Source: Auanema rhodensis
Taxonomy: Eukaryota > Nematoda > Chromadorea > Rhabditida > Rhabditidae
Assembly: GCA_964057225.1 (NCBI GenBank)
Contig: OZ059896.1
Location: forward strand, 14,492,501-14,556,500
Direction: 5' to 3'
Length of the DNA stretch: 64,000 bases
Part shown: positions 11,813 to 24,140 of the stretch, one piece after another
Layout: the number at the start of each line of letters is the position of its first letter
How positions within the stretch are numbered: position 1 is the stretch's first letter
Notes under the pieces: model-generated
Seen by the model: the letters and a program-made list of their open reading frames with translations, nothing else
Told to the model about the DNA's origin: nothing
The model's database searches: none
Position numbers and translations under genes: made by a program

Positions 11813-14800
11813 ATGGGTGACTCAGCGAATTCTCCTTCTGATGCTATTCCGAACGTAGTACCGGAAATCGACATCAAGACAGAGGTATAGTGTATAATGA
11901 TGTTGATTAAATAAAAATTTAAAGCTTGAAAAATTAAAAAAATTTTTTCTGTGAATTACGATATTTTTTGGAATTTTGTTCCTGTCCCTCGGTTACTATT
12001 AAAATATTCAAATGTATATTGCAAAACATAAGTCATAAAAGGATTATTATCAATACCTATAAATAAAATAAGAAAATATACATGATTAGTCTTTACATCG
12101 TTAACCTGCAAAATTTAGCCTGATTTTCGAGACGCGATCACAAGTCCTCCTGTGAAATGGAAGAAAGTAACCAGTAGCCAAGGTGCAACCCCAAGGTAAT
12201 TCTGTTAATGAACTTAATATGCTAGTTTTTAAAAACTATTCAGACCTAGGCATGGTCATCGAGCAGTTTCTATCAAAGATTTAATGATTGTTTTTGGTGG
12301 AGGAAATGAAGGCATAGTTGATGAACTACATGTCTATAATACAAGTATTAAAAAAATTATATTATCGTTTGTTATTGAACTTTATTAGCCACAAATCAAT
12401 GGTTTGTTCCATCTGTTCGAGGTGATATCCCTCATGGTTGCGCTGCTTACGGTATTGTTTGTAATGGTACTTCTATTTACATTTTCGGTGGGATGGTTGA
12501 ATTCGGCAGGTACGAATTGTGAGATATTTTGAAAACAATTTCTCACTTTCTAGGTATACTAATGACCTCTATGAATTGCAAGCTTCTCGGTGGGAATGGA
12601 GAAAACTTAGACCAAGACCGCCACGTGATGGATCACCAGCTCCTTGTCCACGCTTGGGACATACTATTGTTTTAGATAGTGCCCAGGTACTTCACATCAT
12701 ATGTCTGCTTATTCACGAGCTTATCTTCTAGTGTTGTTATGTTTTTGGTGGTCTTTCAAACGAATCATCTGACCCTAAGAACAATGTTGCTAGATATTTA
12801 AATGATTTATATATTTTGGATATGAAACAATCATCCAATAACTTGCAATGGCAAAACCCAAAGGTGATGAAATATTATGACATGAGGTTGTTATCTTCGG
12901 TCTTCAGACATACGGTCCTGAGCCTTATCCAAGAGAATCGCATTCTGCTATCCTTTACGAAGGTAACGGCAGAAGGCAAATGATCGTATATGGAGGTATG
13001 AATGGGTGTCGCTTAGGTGATGTATGGATTTTGGATCTGGAAACGATGCACTGGTCGAGCCCAATTGTAACAAAAAACAATTCTTATTAAATTTTAAATC
13101 TCATGTTTTAGCCTGATGGAATCGCACCACTTCCACGTTCTCTCCATACTGCCAACATAATTGGCGATAGAATGTTTATCTATGGAGGATGGGTGAGTGG
13201 ATACATTTTCTTCATTTTCAAAGTTATTTTCGTCAGGTTCCTTTGACATTTGATCCTGACAACGATGAAGGCCATATTGAAAAGGAATGGAAATGCACAA
13301 ACACTTTGGGAGTTTTAAATATCAGAGAAATGATCTGGGAAACTGTTAATCCACCTTTCTATGAAGGTTGTTCTTTCTATACTATATATTTATCAACATT
13401 GTAATTGTTATAGAAGGACTACCTCGTGCTCGCGCAGGTCACTGTGCTGTCGTTGTTAATAAGAGAGTTTGGGTCTGGTCCGGTAGAGATGGATATCGAA
13501 AAGCATGGAACAACCAGGCATTTCATAATTCTTGAAAATTTTGATCTATATTTATTGTTCAGGTATGCTGTAAGGATATGTGGTTCCTTGAAACGGAGGT
13601 TCCTGATAGACCTGGTAAAGTTCAATTGATCCGTGCTCAAGTAAATGCTCTCGAGGTTTGTATTTCCTTACATTTTTTCTATTTATTTATAATTAATTCA
13701 GGTTAGCTGGGTGGGGGTTCCTACTGCTGAAGCGTATCTTTTACAATTACAAAAGGTTGATATGAGTAAAGAAGATGAGAGTAAGTATTGAAGCATATTT
13801 CTTTTTTGAGTTTGGAATTTCAGAAACTAAAGTAGCTTTAAAACCCAAAATGCTTGTGCGTGCTGGTGTTGGTCCTACGTATATGAAAGTAGTGAAGAAT
13901 GGAAGTCCACAGGTTCTGCGGGTGATGAAGCCTGGTGGCCCAGCTATGTCTACGGTTAAACCTGGTGCAAAAACTATAATTATTACAAAGCCAAATCCTG
14001 CTACGGGTCAAAAGTCTTTTTTTTTACCAAGAGGCAAATGGAGGAATTCAAATTTTGCAGATTAGTATATGTCGCAAGCGGAGGTAGTGGTGGGCCAGAG
14101 GGCGTATCGCCTCTCTCAACACAAGGAACGACATATACTGCTCCCCAAAATTCTGCTAGCCAGGACGAAGGAGGTCTTCCACAAAATTTATTCGATGAAG
14201 GCAGTGGTGATGATAATACTCCGCCTTCTCCTTCCAAAGTTGTACATCCCGTAATCAGTTTTTATAAAAACCGAGTAAATGTTTGGTTTATAGGCTGATC
14301 CTGAGCATTCTCAACCCCACAATGAACATCAGGGATCAGAATCAGATGCTCTCAATTCTGAGCCAGATGTTAACAACCTTCCCGGACTTAGTCCTAGAAA
14401 CAATGTAAGTTCTGTTAAAATTCTCATCATTTCAAATATTTTTCAAATTCAGAGTAGTCAAGCAGATTGTGAAGATGTTTGGTATGATGTTGGTATAATA
14501 AAAGCAACCAACTTATCTATTTCTCATTATTATTTACCTGGTGACATATCATTAGAGAAAACATATGGAGTATGTTAAAGTAAATATTTCTTTCCTAAAT
14601 TAGTGTTTAAGACCATGGAGTTTGAAATGCAAGGGTACCCAGACATGTGCTTATCAAAGAAGGTAGAGTTGGAGCCGGGACATGCATACAAGTTCCGTGT
14701 TGCCGGTTTGAATTCCCTTGGAAGAGGGCCTTGGTCTGATGTCGCTTCATTCAAAGTAAGATCTTGAAATTTGTTCTGTTTCTATTACAATTTTTAGACC

Positions 14801-15530
14801 TGTCTTCCTGGTTTCCCAGGTGCTCCATCATCCATTAAAATTACAAAAAGCCCCGATGGAGCTCATCTTACCTGGGAAGCTCCAGCTAATGCATGTGGCA
14901 AGTTTAAATAAGCTATTTCTTATGATAGTGTTGAGTTACAGGGCGTGTTACCGAATATAGTGTGTACTTGGCCGTTAGGAATAATTCGGCAAACCCAGAC
15001 TCAGCGTTAGCTTTTATGAGGTTAATGAAAATAATGTTTTTTCTTCAGTTAAAGCTTCAAATCAAAAATAAAAACCATTTAAAACCATTTCGTGACTTAC
15101 TCATGTTTATTTTCCTTTCCCAAAATATAAAATGTAGAATAAGATTTGAATGTTTTCACGTAAATTAGACGTGTAAATTGATCTATTTTGTCTTTCTTTG
15201 TATTGAAGCAGCATTTTTTTGTTTCTAGAGTTTATGTTGGTCCTGAGCCTTTGTGTATTGTTGGTCAGAGCAACTTGGGTGCAGCATTTGTTGACACATC
15301 TTCTAAACCAGCCATTATTTTCCGTATTGCAGCCAGAAATGAAAAGGTAATCCTTATTTTTTTTTGATAGCTCTGTTAAAAAAAAACATTTTTTCTAGGG
15401 TTATGGACCAGCTACACAAGTAAGGTGGCTTCAAGAACAAAAGCCTGCCGTTATGTCAAGGTACCCAGTCAGTAGTATTCATAACCCTACTGGTTTCTAT
15501 GCCGCCGTTAAGCGAGGCCGCTTGGATTAA
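11813..15530 (+). CDS. hcf-1: Host cell factor 1 homologue
   Basis: HCF-1 is a nuclear scaffold that couples transcription factors to chromatin modifiers such as Set1/MLL complexes; in C. elegans it restrains DAF-16. The N-terminal half is a kelch propeller (WKKVTSSQG...[62 protein letters not shown]...[46 protein letters not shown]). A short linker ([20 protein letters not shown]) follows, then C-terminal fibronectin III repeats ([21 protein letters not shown]; ...[21 protein letters not shown]). No HCF-PRO proteolytic repeats are visible, as in the C. elegans protein. There are roughly a dozen exons with short introns. The ATG sits 2 bases after a CTACAG acceptor; the stop is TAA 15528-15530. 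It converges on sfrp-1 with 232 bp between the stops. Confidence 0.93.
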
Positions 15531-15762
15531 CTTCACAAGTTATGTAATATTAATATTCCTGTGCATTCCGTGCATCTAAATTACGGATCTCTATTTCATC
15601 TTAATGTGCTCTTATGGCTTCACGGTTGATAGTTAAACTATTGTAGAGTGACTGTGTTAATAAATACTATTTATGAAATTTAAATCGGACAATACGAAGA
15701 CATTTTGACTAGAATAAAAAAAAAATAATCATCCTTATGATGCAAAATAGTATTAATTAGTT

Positions 15763-17908
15763 TTAAAACAGCGTATAACGCCCTGTGTTGTGTTTTCTCA
15801 TAGCATAGTAGTGAGGTCTTCTTGAAGCACTTTCTCTAATTTCCCTTCCCAAAGATTTACAATTCAGTTTTTGAAACTGATGGATAGCTCTTTTGAAGTT
15901 CTGAACATCATAATGAATACAAATAGTGATATTATCATCCATACCTTATCCTTTTTCCATGGCAATACCAAATTTGCAGTCAAGTGACCGTCAGCAGAAC
16001 TGCTGGCCATAATCAAAAATCTTTTGTCATTATCACCAGCTACACTACAGGGGCACTCACGATAATCAGAAGTAAGTCTAATTTCTAAAAATTTTCTATT
16101 TGAGAAAAGAAATAAGAGAAGAAAAAAGATATTCATAAATATCTTACCAGTTTCTGGAACATTTCTTCTGCGATCACCCTTCTTCAGACTACGTCCGCCT
16201 CTTACAGTAATGTGAGTTCCACTCAATTTTCCAATTTTGCCCTTGAGCACTAAAATACTCCATGTTCCATAGCATTTACAGGGTATGAATAAATTATTCT
16301 AACCTAATGTGCTTCGACAAAACTGGTCGACAAGATTTTCGTATGTAGAAACTTGATTGCAGGCTGGACAGCTGATGTCAGAAGCTGAAATTCGATATTT
16401 GAGATAAAAGACTACCGACACCACGTATGTGAGCAACACTAAGAAGTCGAAGGAAAATTAGACGAAAATCCCTCGGGCTAGAACATAAGGCTGGACATAG
16501 GACGAAAACAGGGAAGGTGGATAAGGACCAAAACCTGGCTCATATGCCACAACAATCGTTAATATAGATGAGCCAGCCGAGAAAAGAATAGCGTAATTTC
16601 ATAAAATATTTCAGGAATCGCGCTTAGGTTAAAGGAAATTTTTGATTCTTAGGATTTTCTTTTTCAGTTCTTGTATCTATTGACTACTGTGAAAACACAA
16701 AATAAACTTCCACAAAATATATAAACCAAGAACTTGATTGAACGATAAGACGAGCTGAGAGCAAGCTTCAATGCAATATAAAAATGAGAGAAGAAGACAA
16801 AAAATCTATAATAGGAAACAATGACGGAACTCAACAAGTTATTAGAGCAGAAGGAAATTTTTTTATAGTTTATACAAGAGCGCAAGCAAGAAAGTAGCAT
16901 AATGCTGGCAAGTAATACCCGAATATATATACAAAATGAGATTAAAGCAATTGACTAGGTCAAAAAAAATGAGAAAAATGAAGAAGCAGTAAAGAAAACA
17001 AACTTTTTTGTTGGCTAACTTGTTCTATGCACATGTTGTTATCTTCTGGATATTTCTCGCATGAGAGCATATCCGGCCATGGAAAACCATAATTTCTCAT
17101 TCTATTCTCACATCCCTATAAAGGAAAAGTTAAGACTCTGAATACTTGATATCTTATACCTGCTTGACAGCTAAACATAGAGATCTACAAGGTAAGATTT
17201 CTCGATCCATTGATGGAATACAAATCGGAGCAAATAGGGAACAAAGAAAAAGCTAAACAATCTTATTCGGAACGAAATTGAAAGATGAATGGATGAAAAA
17301 GGATAAAAATTCGGAAAATCAGCGCAGAAATTACGAGAACTTGATTTAATTTGAAATTCATAAGAACTAATCTGTTTCTTTATCGCAGTTATTCATCTTG
17401 AGAAAATGATATTAAGATTACTGACCTGAGTATCCGGGTGGCAATTGAGTTTCAGAAGGGATTCCCAGTCCCTTGAAGCATGAATAGCTTCATTTAGAGT
17501 TTCGTGTTCGAGAAGATTAGGGAGACGCATATGCTTATACTAGAAAAATGAAAATATAACGAAAATGTGATTAAACTAAAATGTATGTTGATATTTGAAT
17601 TCTCAGAGTTCGTACTCATGAACTACAAAATCGATTTTAACGATGTGAACGTCACCGGAACTACCAAATTAGGATCATCCGGCAATGTTTAAGGAACAAA
17701 AGTATGAGAAACTAAGTGAATATCTCACCTGAATGCCATTACAGATAGTTAGATTAGATGGAATGTCCACACATCTTGGTCCATTTGGACGTTCGGAACT
17801 GAGCATTGCCCAGGAATCAGAAAGATATGAGCCGGTCTCAGCCCATATTGGAACGAGAAGTAAAAGGCTAGTTAGGATGGAAAACTGTTTTTGACTGTAT
17901 TTCACCAT
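15763..17908 (-). CDS. sfrp-1: Secreted frizzled-related protein (CRD plus netrin-like domain)
   Basis: SFRPs bind Wnt ligands extracellularly and limit their range; C. elegans SFRP-1 patterns anterior neurons. The N-terminus has a hydrophobic signal peptide (FSILTSLLLLVPIWA). The frizzled cysteine-rich domain follows, spread over four exons: CVDIPSNLTICNGIQ, then YKHMRLPNLLEHETLNEA, then CSLFAPICIPSM...CRSLCLAVKQ, then GCENRMRNYGFPWPDMLSC. A netrin-like (NTR) domain follows (SDISCPACNQVSTYENLVDQ; LKGKIGKLSGTHITVRGG; FLEIRLTSDYRECPCS). The last exon ends in a basic tail with stop TAA at 15763-15765. No transmembrane helix follows the CRD, which separates it from Frizzled receptors. Unlike its neighbours, no splice acceptor lies just before the ATG. 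Confidence 0.9.
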
Positions 17909-19118
17909 AGTTAATAGGGTTCAGTGGAAAAAATTAAGACTCGATATTAGCTGCTGGTTTGTAGACAGGTAGTATTGATGATAATCGGTGAGAGAATCGG
18001 TGAGAGAAAGATACGAGGGAAACAGAGAGCTTAGGTATCTCTTAGAGCTTTCTGTCACTGAAATTCAGCTAGTAGTAGACACGCAAATCACGGACAACCA
18101 AGATTCAACCAATAGCTGACTTGTAAAGAGGCGGAGTCTGTTAGTAGAAGACGGCAGAGCAACTGGAAAAATCTTCTCTTGCCGTCTGTTCGCCGTTAGA
18201 AGAAAGGCTAACAAAAGGGAAAGAATATCAGAAAAAGAGAATACTGCTAGGATATTTGAGAATATAGAATATAAACAATAGTTGTACAAATTTGGTCTAA
18301 ACTGCAATACGCTCAACCACTCGTTCAGACAATGGGCGGGGTTTATCACCTAACTTCTATCGCCCTCAGTCCATACTTTGTGGTCTGCACAAACCCGATA
18401 GTGCATGAGACCCTAGGTGCTAATAGTTCGAGAGTTTTTTTGTTTTTTTTAATGTAGCAAATAGCTTTTCTAGGAAGATTGTGCCTTCGGGAACTATTAA
18501 AAGATAATTAGCACACTAAGGTTTGAAGACAATACGACCGTTAAAACACCTGGAGTACCTAATTAGCTATTGAACAAGGACAAGAACAAGATGAGCACCA
18601 CCTGCTTACTTTTCAACTTCCGATGACAAAGCAAAATAAAGTAAAAAGACTCTAAAATTCTAGCAATTAGCTTGAGGTTTTTGTAAGAGAATGCTAATTA
18701 TTCTTTCTAATAGTAAATCGAGAGATCTAATTATGATATATAGTAAGTAAACTAAGAAATATTCTTTTTTGAGTAAACTTTATTTTCAATTTTTTTGCCA
18801 AGTTCATGTTACTTGAAAATTCTGACCTTTTGGTCAGAAATTAATTATGAAACTGATCTATAAGCTAATTTCATTTTTAAAAACCGATGTGCTTAAATCG
18901 GTTGTACTCGATGATTAATACTGACTTTATCATACCTTATATATCCCGAAAGTAAGAATTTTAATTGAACTGAATAGAAACCGCTTATCTATTTATATCA
19001 AAAACAATTTTTAGAACTAATTGGAATAGACAACCAACTAACAATTTGATATACTCGCAAATATTTGATGTTTGTTTTCAAAATGGTTTAGATATAGAGC
19101 GTCTTCTTCTTATTTCAG
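17909..19118. other. Intergenic, no gene seen
   Basis: Upstream region of sfrp-1 and upstream flank of the candidate at 19119. It is AT-rich, with GC-richer patches at 18065-18140 and 18340-18420. No open frame is convincing on either strand. Confidence 0.4.
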
Positions 19119-20160
19119 AACAGTATTCACTGTTGGAAATTTCCCAGGTGGTTATCTCAATCTAAAATAGCAGGAAGAGAAGTGCCATCCAGTGCATGCA
19201 CTTTTATTGCTTTAACTTTGGCTCAATTCATTCAAGGGTTAGACATTTTGAAGATTTATAGAGAAATTATGTCTTATAGAAAGCAATGTAACCTGGCTGA
19301 TTTGATACAAAATGATTTGCTAAACTTAAAGAATATACCTGTAGGACTAATCAAAATCAAACAATTCTAATATTTTATTACAGTTAGCGTTTCCTATTGA
19401 ACTACTAGATTTCTTCACTAATGCGATAATAGATGCCAACGCTACCCATGAGCAAGCTACGGCTGCCAGGTAGGAGCATTTTCAAAATTCTGAAGTTGTG
19501 ATTCAAATTCAGAAGGAAGCAATCCGAAACCTTTTCAATTCCGGATGCTATAAAGTATGGTAATGAAACTATGTATGAGGTTTACTTAATCAAAAAGTTC
19601 TTCGAAATAGAAATGAATTTAGATAGATTTTATGATCTACAAAGGGTGTGCTTGGCTTCATTTGTACAACGTTATCAAAAGAGCATATAATCAGTAATTA
19701 TTTTATTTTTAAAGGAAACTAAAAAAATATTTTAGCGCAGCTTTGAAAAATATACAGCATTTATGCTTTGTGTTTATTTCTATAGAAAGAGCCATATTAA
19801 TAGTTTGTGAAAGAAAAACCGATACAATATTCGTGTTTGACTCTCATTGCCATAACAGAGGAAATTCAGGTGCTATAATTAATTTGATACTCAGCTTTAT
19901 AATTGTTAAGGAGCTTATGTATCCGCAGCTAAAATAAAAGATTTGTTGAAATTCTCAATACACATTTTCTCCGTCTTCTTTCCTGATTTGATACACAAGC
20001 ATACATCGACCACTGTAAACTTTAGCATTTTTATTAATCATACTTTTCTCTCTCAGAAATTTGAAATTTCTTGTGTTCATATCGTAGATTTCAACTCCAA
20101 GAAAGTATCAGCAAAGGTTACAAAATCTTTATTTCTTTATAATGTTATTTTTATAGGTTT
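19119..20160 (+). CDS. Candidate cysteine-protease-like protein (Cys ... Asp-Ser-His layout)
   Basis: After a TTATTTCAG acceptor the frame opens NSIHCWKFPRWLSQSK and includes SSACTFIALTLAQF. Short introns then join LAFPIELLDFF...ATAAR and RKQSETFSIPDAIKYGNETM. A later exon reads CFVFISIERAILIVCER, then TIFVFDSHCHNRGNSGAII. A cysteine in an S-A-C-T-x-I-A-L helix start (codon 19197-19199) and a distal F-D-S-H strand (DSH codons 19839-19847) resemble the Cys and Asp-x-His layout of the UL36-type ubiquitin-specific protease fold (MEROPS C76-like) found in some eukaryotic proteins. This is inference from motif layout only. The splice near 19670-19740 and the 3' end are uncertain, so a pseudogene is possible. 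Confidence 0.4.
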
Positions 20161-20721
20161 TTCCTAGATTAAAGCCTAAGTTCCAAATTCAAAACTATAA
20201 AGAAAAAGTTTGAATGAATACCAACCGCCTTATTCTAAACTTACAACAAAACTACTAACAATTCTTCAATTTGTATTTGTTACAATTGTAAGACCTATTG
20301 AGTAAATATAATAAACACTAGATGTTATTTTTCTCCAATTAATCTCTGAATAATTTTACCATGGAATAAACTTTTTAGTTTTCGAGCGCGTTATTGGTCC
20401 CGCCGCGATTGACCTGCGAACGAAGACACAGTGTTACCAGCCGTAGTTTCGCAACTCTTTCTGACGAATCCTACTAAGTCTTTCAACAGATTTTCGTGTT
20501 ATGTTATAAACTTGCTTAACTTTTGTTTTGTTTTCCTTTGTTAATATAGAATATAACTGCAGGTGAATTTATTTTTTTGATTTTTTTATTAAAATATATA
20601 TCTAGTGTCTTATTTCCTATTTCTATCAGTTTTATTTTTATAATTACGTTGGTTTTCGTGCCCTTGCTCATTTTCTTTTCAATTTCTTTTCTATATTTTT
20701 TTCATAAATAATTTTAGAAAC
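20161..20721. promoter_or_regulatory. rpl-10 upstream region
   Basis: 561 bp before the rpl-10 ATG. A GC-richer block at 20385-20470 may be core promoter. A long pyrimidine-rich run ending in TAATTTTAG stops four bases before the ATG, so this is a trans-splice acceptor or the end of a 5'UTR intron. Confidence 0.4.
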
Positions 20722-21454
20722 ATGGGTCGCCGTCCGGCAAGATGTTACAGATACATCAAGAACAAGCCGTACCCCAAGTCTCGCTTCTGTAGAGGAGTTC
20801 CTGATTCTAAGATCAGAATTTACGACCTCGGAAAGAAGAAGGCTAGTGTTGATGAGTTCCCTTACTGTGTACACATGATGTCCATCGAAAGAGAACACTT
20901 GTCTTCTGAGGCTCTGGAAGCTGCCCGTATCTGTGCTAACAAGTACATGGTCAAGAACTGCGGAAAGGTAAAATTTTTTTGAGTATCAGTTATTTTACTT
21001 TATTAATTCAGGACTCCTTCCATCTCCGTGTCAGAAAGCATCCATTCCACGTAATCCGCATTAACAAAATGCTTTCCTGTGCCGGTGCTGATAGACTTCA
21101 GACCGGTATGCGTGGTGCCTTCGGTAAGCCACAGGGTCTTGTAGCCCGTGTCGATATCGGAGACATCCTCTTCTCCATGAGAATCAAGGAAAACGTATGT
21201 TGTTTTTTTAGGTTTTAAAAATAATATAATCTCTTCAGAACATCAACCACGCTATTGAGGCCTTCCGTCGTGCTAAGTTCAAGTTCCCAGGACGTCAGCT
21301 CATCGTTCAATCTCGCAAGTGGGGATTCACTCGCTACGAACGCGATGTCTACGAGAAAATGAAGGAGGAAGGAAGACTTCGTCATGACGGAGTCAACGTC
21401 CAACTTATCAGAGAGCACGGACCTCTCTCTAAGTGGATCCAGAACCCTATCTAA
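20722..21454 (+). CDS. rpl-10: Large-subunit ribosomal protein L10 (uL16)
   Basis: uL16 is the late-joining 60S protein that completes the peptidyl-transferase and tRNA corridor. Three exons (20722-20967, 21012-21194, 21239-21454) give 214 residues, the same length as animal RPL10. Family-diagnostic segments include [20 protein letters not shown], the [20 protein letters not shown] loop region, the central [18 protein letters not shown] and the C-terminal [13 protein letters not shown]. Codon use is C-rich, as in highly expressed nematode genes, and introns are 44 bp each. The ATG is four bases after a TTTTAG acceptor. Confidence 0.98.
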
Positions 21455-24140
21455 TTGTTATTCTTTGAAATGAACTTGTTATGCTAATAATTTGCTTGTT
21501 TTATGAATATATTTAAAGAAGTTGAAAGAATGTGACGAAACCGGTAATCTATAACAATTGTCAGCAAAAAAATAGATAAGGCAGGAAAGTAGTTGTGGCT
21601 CGGTTGTGTGCTTGCAAGATCTTGCTGATTTATGGCTAATCTGTATAAGATGTGTTTAAGAGTTTATAGTTGTATGGATATTATCGTAAAGTTAGAATTG
21701 GGTTGAAGATAAAGGAGAAATGTACGAATATTACTTAAATGACCTCCGGTCTTTCTTCAAAGGAAATTCTTAAAGTTTTCACTTTTCACTTTCTTTTGAA
21801 ATCACAAATTCATCTAAACTGGTAGTGTGGCGTGATTTCGTGATATATTCAAATTCTTTGACTTTCATTTGTGTCATTCATATTTTCATTATTATTCGAA
21901 CTATCAGGGCTTTGGTAAATGGTCAACGAAGGATGACCGATGTTTCTTTCTTGGTAACCGTGTAGACCTTTGTTCTGTTCTAGTATACGAGTTGCCCTTA
22001 AACACAAGAAAAGGTGCTGTGTGTTCCACTTCCGTCCATTTCGAGGACACTTTTCGTAAACTTCTTCAGGTGGTTATAGATGTTGAAGATGTTTAAGATG
22101 TCATACCCCCGTTAACAACATCTAGGTTATCATTAAGTCTATCGATAACTACTGAACCTTACGCTTTTTTCACAAAACCGATATGATCAGAAACCCATTT
22201 TTTGTATAAAAACAGGATAATTCTGTTGACTTTTGAAGAAAAAAAAATACCGACAATTTGATAGGAGAGATTTGAGCTATGAGAGAGCAACAGAGAAATA
22301 GAAAAATAACTTTGAGTGATTAGTAGACAAGATCTTGATCTCAGGTCATCCTCATGCAAGACATGCCGATCTAAATTCCTGAGCAATATACTTCTGGTTA
22401 TGCACATTGCTGATGGCAGGCTATCCGACCCAGGTCAAGCTTCATACTCCCCCTCCTCTCCATAATCTGCAACGGCCACTAGCTCAAATCAGTATTGTTC
22501 AAATCTCCGATCCCGTTCGGTGGTATGCGACCTGAATGCTTTCTTTCTTCAATCTCCTTGACATTTTTCTTTTTTTCTACTCATCCTACAAGGCACTTTC
22601 TCTCTTAAAGATCCACATACCTTCTGAATCTGGATTTTCTTCATACACAACCGATCTGTATTCTTATCAATAGAAAAATGAAATTCATTTTCAATGACTC
22701 ACCCTTTCTACCAAATCGTTTAATTATTGACAATTTCAAAATTGTCTTCAATTGAGATGAATTATTTTTATTTTTCTCAAATGAAACAGTGATTATATGA
22801 AAATGGAGATATACAAACTACACTAAGTAATATAATTTTTTAATCAGCTCTAGATAAATATATGCTTTTTGTGTTTTTTCGGTCAAAAATTATTTTTTTA
22901 CAAACAAAGTTTGCTATTAATGATACATCTTCATGCTAACTAGCCCATGTTATATCTTGATAAGTGAGTTCCTGTGCTAGCTACCGTATATGGATCATGG
23001 TCAGCGTGCTTAGGTCGGCAACGAGATGGCCAATGCAGTTACTGATTGTATCTATTCTCAAGCTGATTGGTGTTCTCGATATGTTTTTGAGGTCCATCTC
23101 ACATCCTCATTCGGCACTATCATGCAAGCCAATAAGCTACACTCTTTATTTCCTTTATAGTCTTTCAGTTATTAGAGTAAGAAAATTTCTATTTATATGC
23201 GTCAAGTTAAAAAATATTAATCATTCGTGTTCGTTCAAATATTTATTTTTACTTGAAACTGTTTTTTGTTCATTTTTAATATTTCCTTTAATTGATCTAT
23301 AAATATTCCCATGAATATTATCCATTAATCTCAAATACGCTTATATATCAGAGCATCGTAAATCCTATGACTTGACCTAATGCTTTTCCTGTGGCACTTT
23401 TTCCCATTTCGGCTCAAAAGTTCTGGGCGGGATCTGACATCAGGTCATTTTCCCGCTCGTTGTCATTCTTCAAGCAGCAGCATCATTATCAGATATCGAG
23501 ATGTGAATGAAAAAGAGAGAAGAAAAGAAATGACCGTGTTCTTCTAATTTCATTGCACAATCGTTTTCTACTGATTCCGTTGCTGCTTTCTATGTCTTCA
23601 TATCCTTACCACAGATTGCCTGTTTAACCCTGCGCCTCCTCGGGATTCTGTGGAGGCTTCTCTCTTCTAACTCTTTCAATGTCTCTGATCTATTTTTCTT
23701 GGATACTATCTCCTTTTTCTACCGCCTCCTCCTTCTCATTGCCTTCCCTGTCACTAGGTATTGGGGTCAAGGCAGTTGGCTGGAAAAACGTCGCTCAGAC
23801 GGCGTAGCTGCAGTAACGATCAGTCCGGAACAGTACGCCAACCGCGTCGGTCTTGTTCGTGTGTCGTTCTCTTGCTTCCATGATAGCCGAATGCAGCTAA
23901 GCTTCTAAGCCATTTACTTCTTTTCCTGCTTTAAGGATAGCGAGAACTGAGAACTAGGCACTATGCCGTTAGGATCTTAGGGATTCTACATTCCGTCACT
24001 AGCCGGACTTTCATTTTACGTTTTCCCTCTTTTCTTTGATTTCTTTTATTCCATATGTATCGTGTTCTTGAATCGCTTAATACTTAATTTTTTAAATTTA
24101 TACTAATTTTTACTCTATTAGAACCACAAATTACCGCAGA
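21455..24140. other. Region with unassigned exon-like GC-rich patches
   Basis: 2.7 kb between rpl-10 and noah-2. Mostly AT-rich, but four GC-richer patches have open frames: 21908-22075 (GFGKWSTKDDRCFF then VYELPLNTRKGAVCSTS), about 23010-23160 after a CTTAG acceptor (VGNEMANAVTDCIYSQADWC), about 23400-23480, and 23755-23908 (RYWGQGSWLEKRRSDGVAAV...). They do not chain into one model and I do not recognise a family. They may be noah-2 upstream exons, a small unknown gene, or noncoding. Confidence 0.35.

Noticed and set aside
21908-22075. Possible copia-type polymerase fragment (FLG...VYELPL...STSVHFEDTF)
   Set aside because: The resemblance is a few spaced residues; no reverse transcriptase, protease, integrase core or terminal repeats are present nearby.
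22985-23040. Thrombospondin type 1-like string YGSWSACLGRQRDGQC
   Set aside because: Frame closes at once, the second conserved cysteine pattern is missing, and an overlapping frame has a better splice acceptor.
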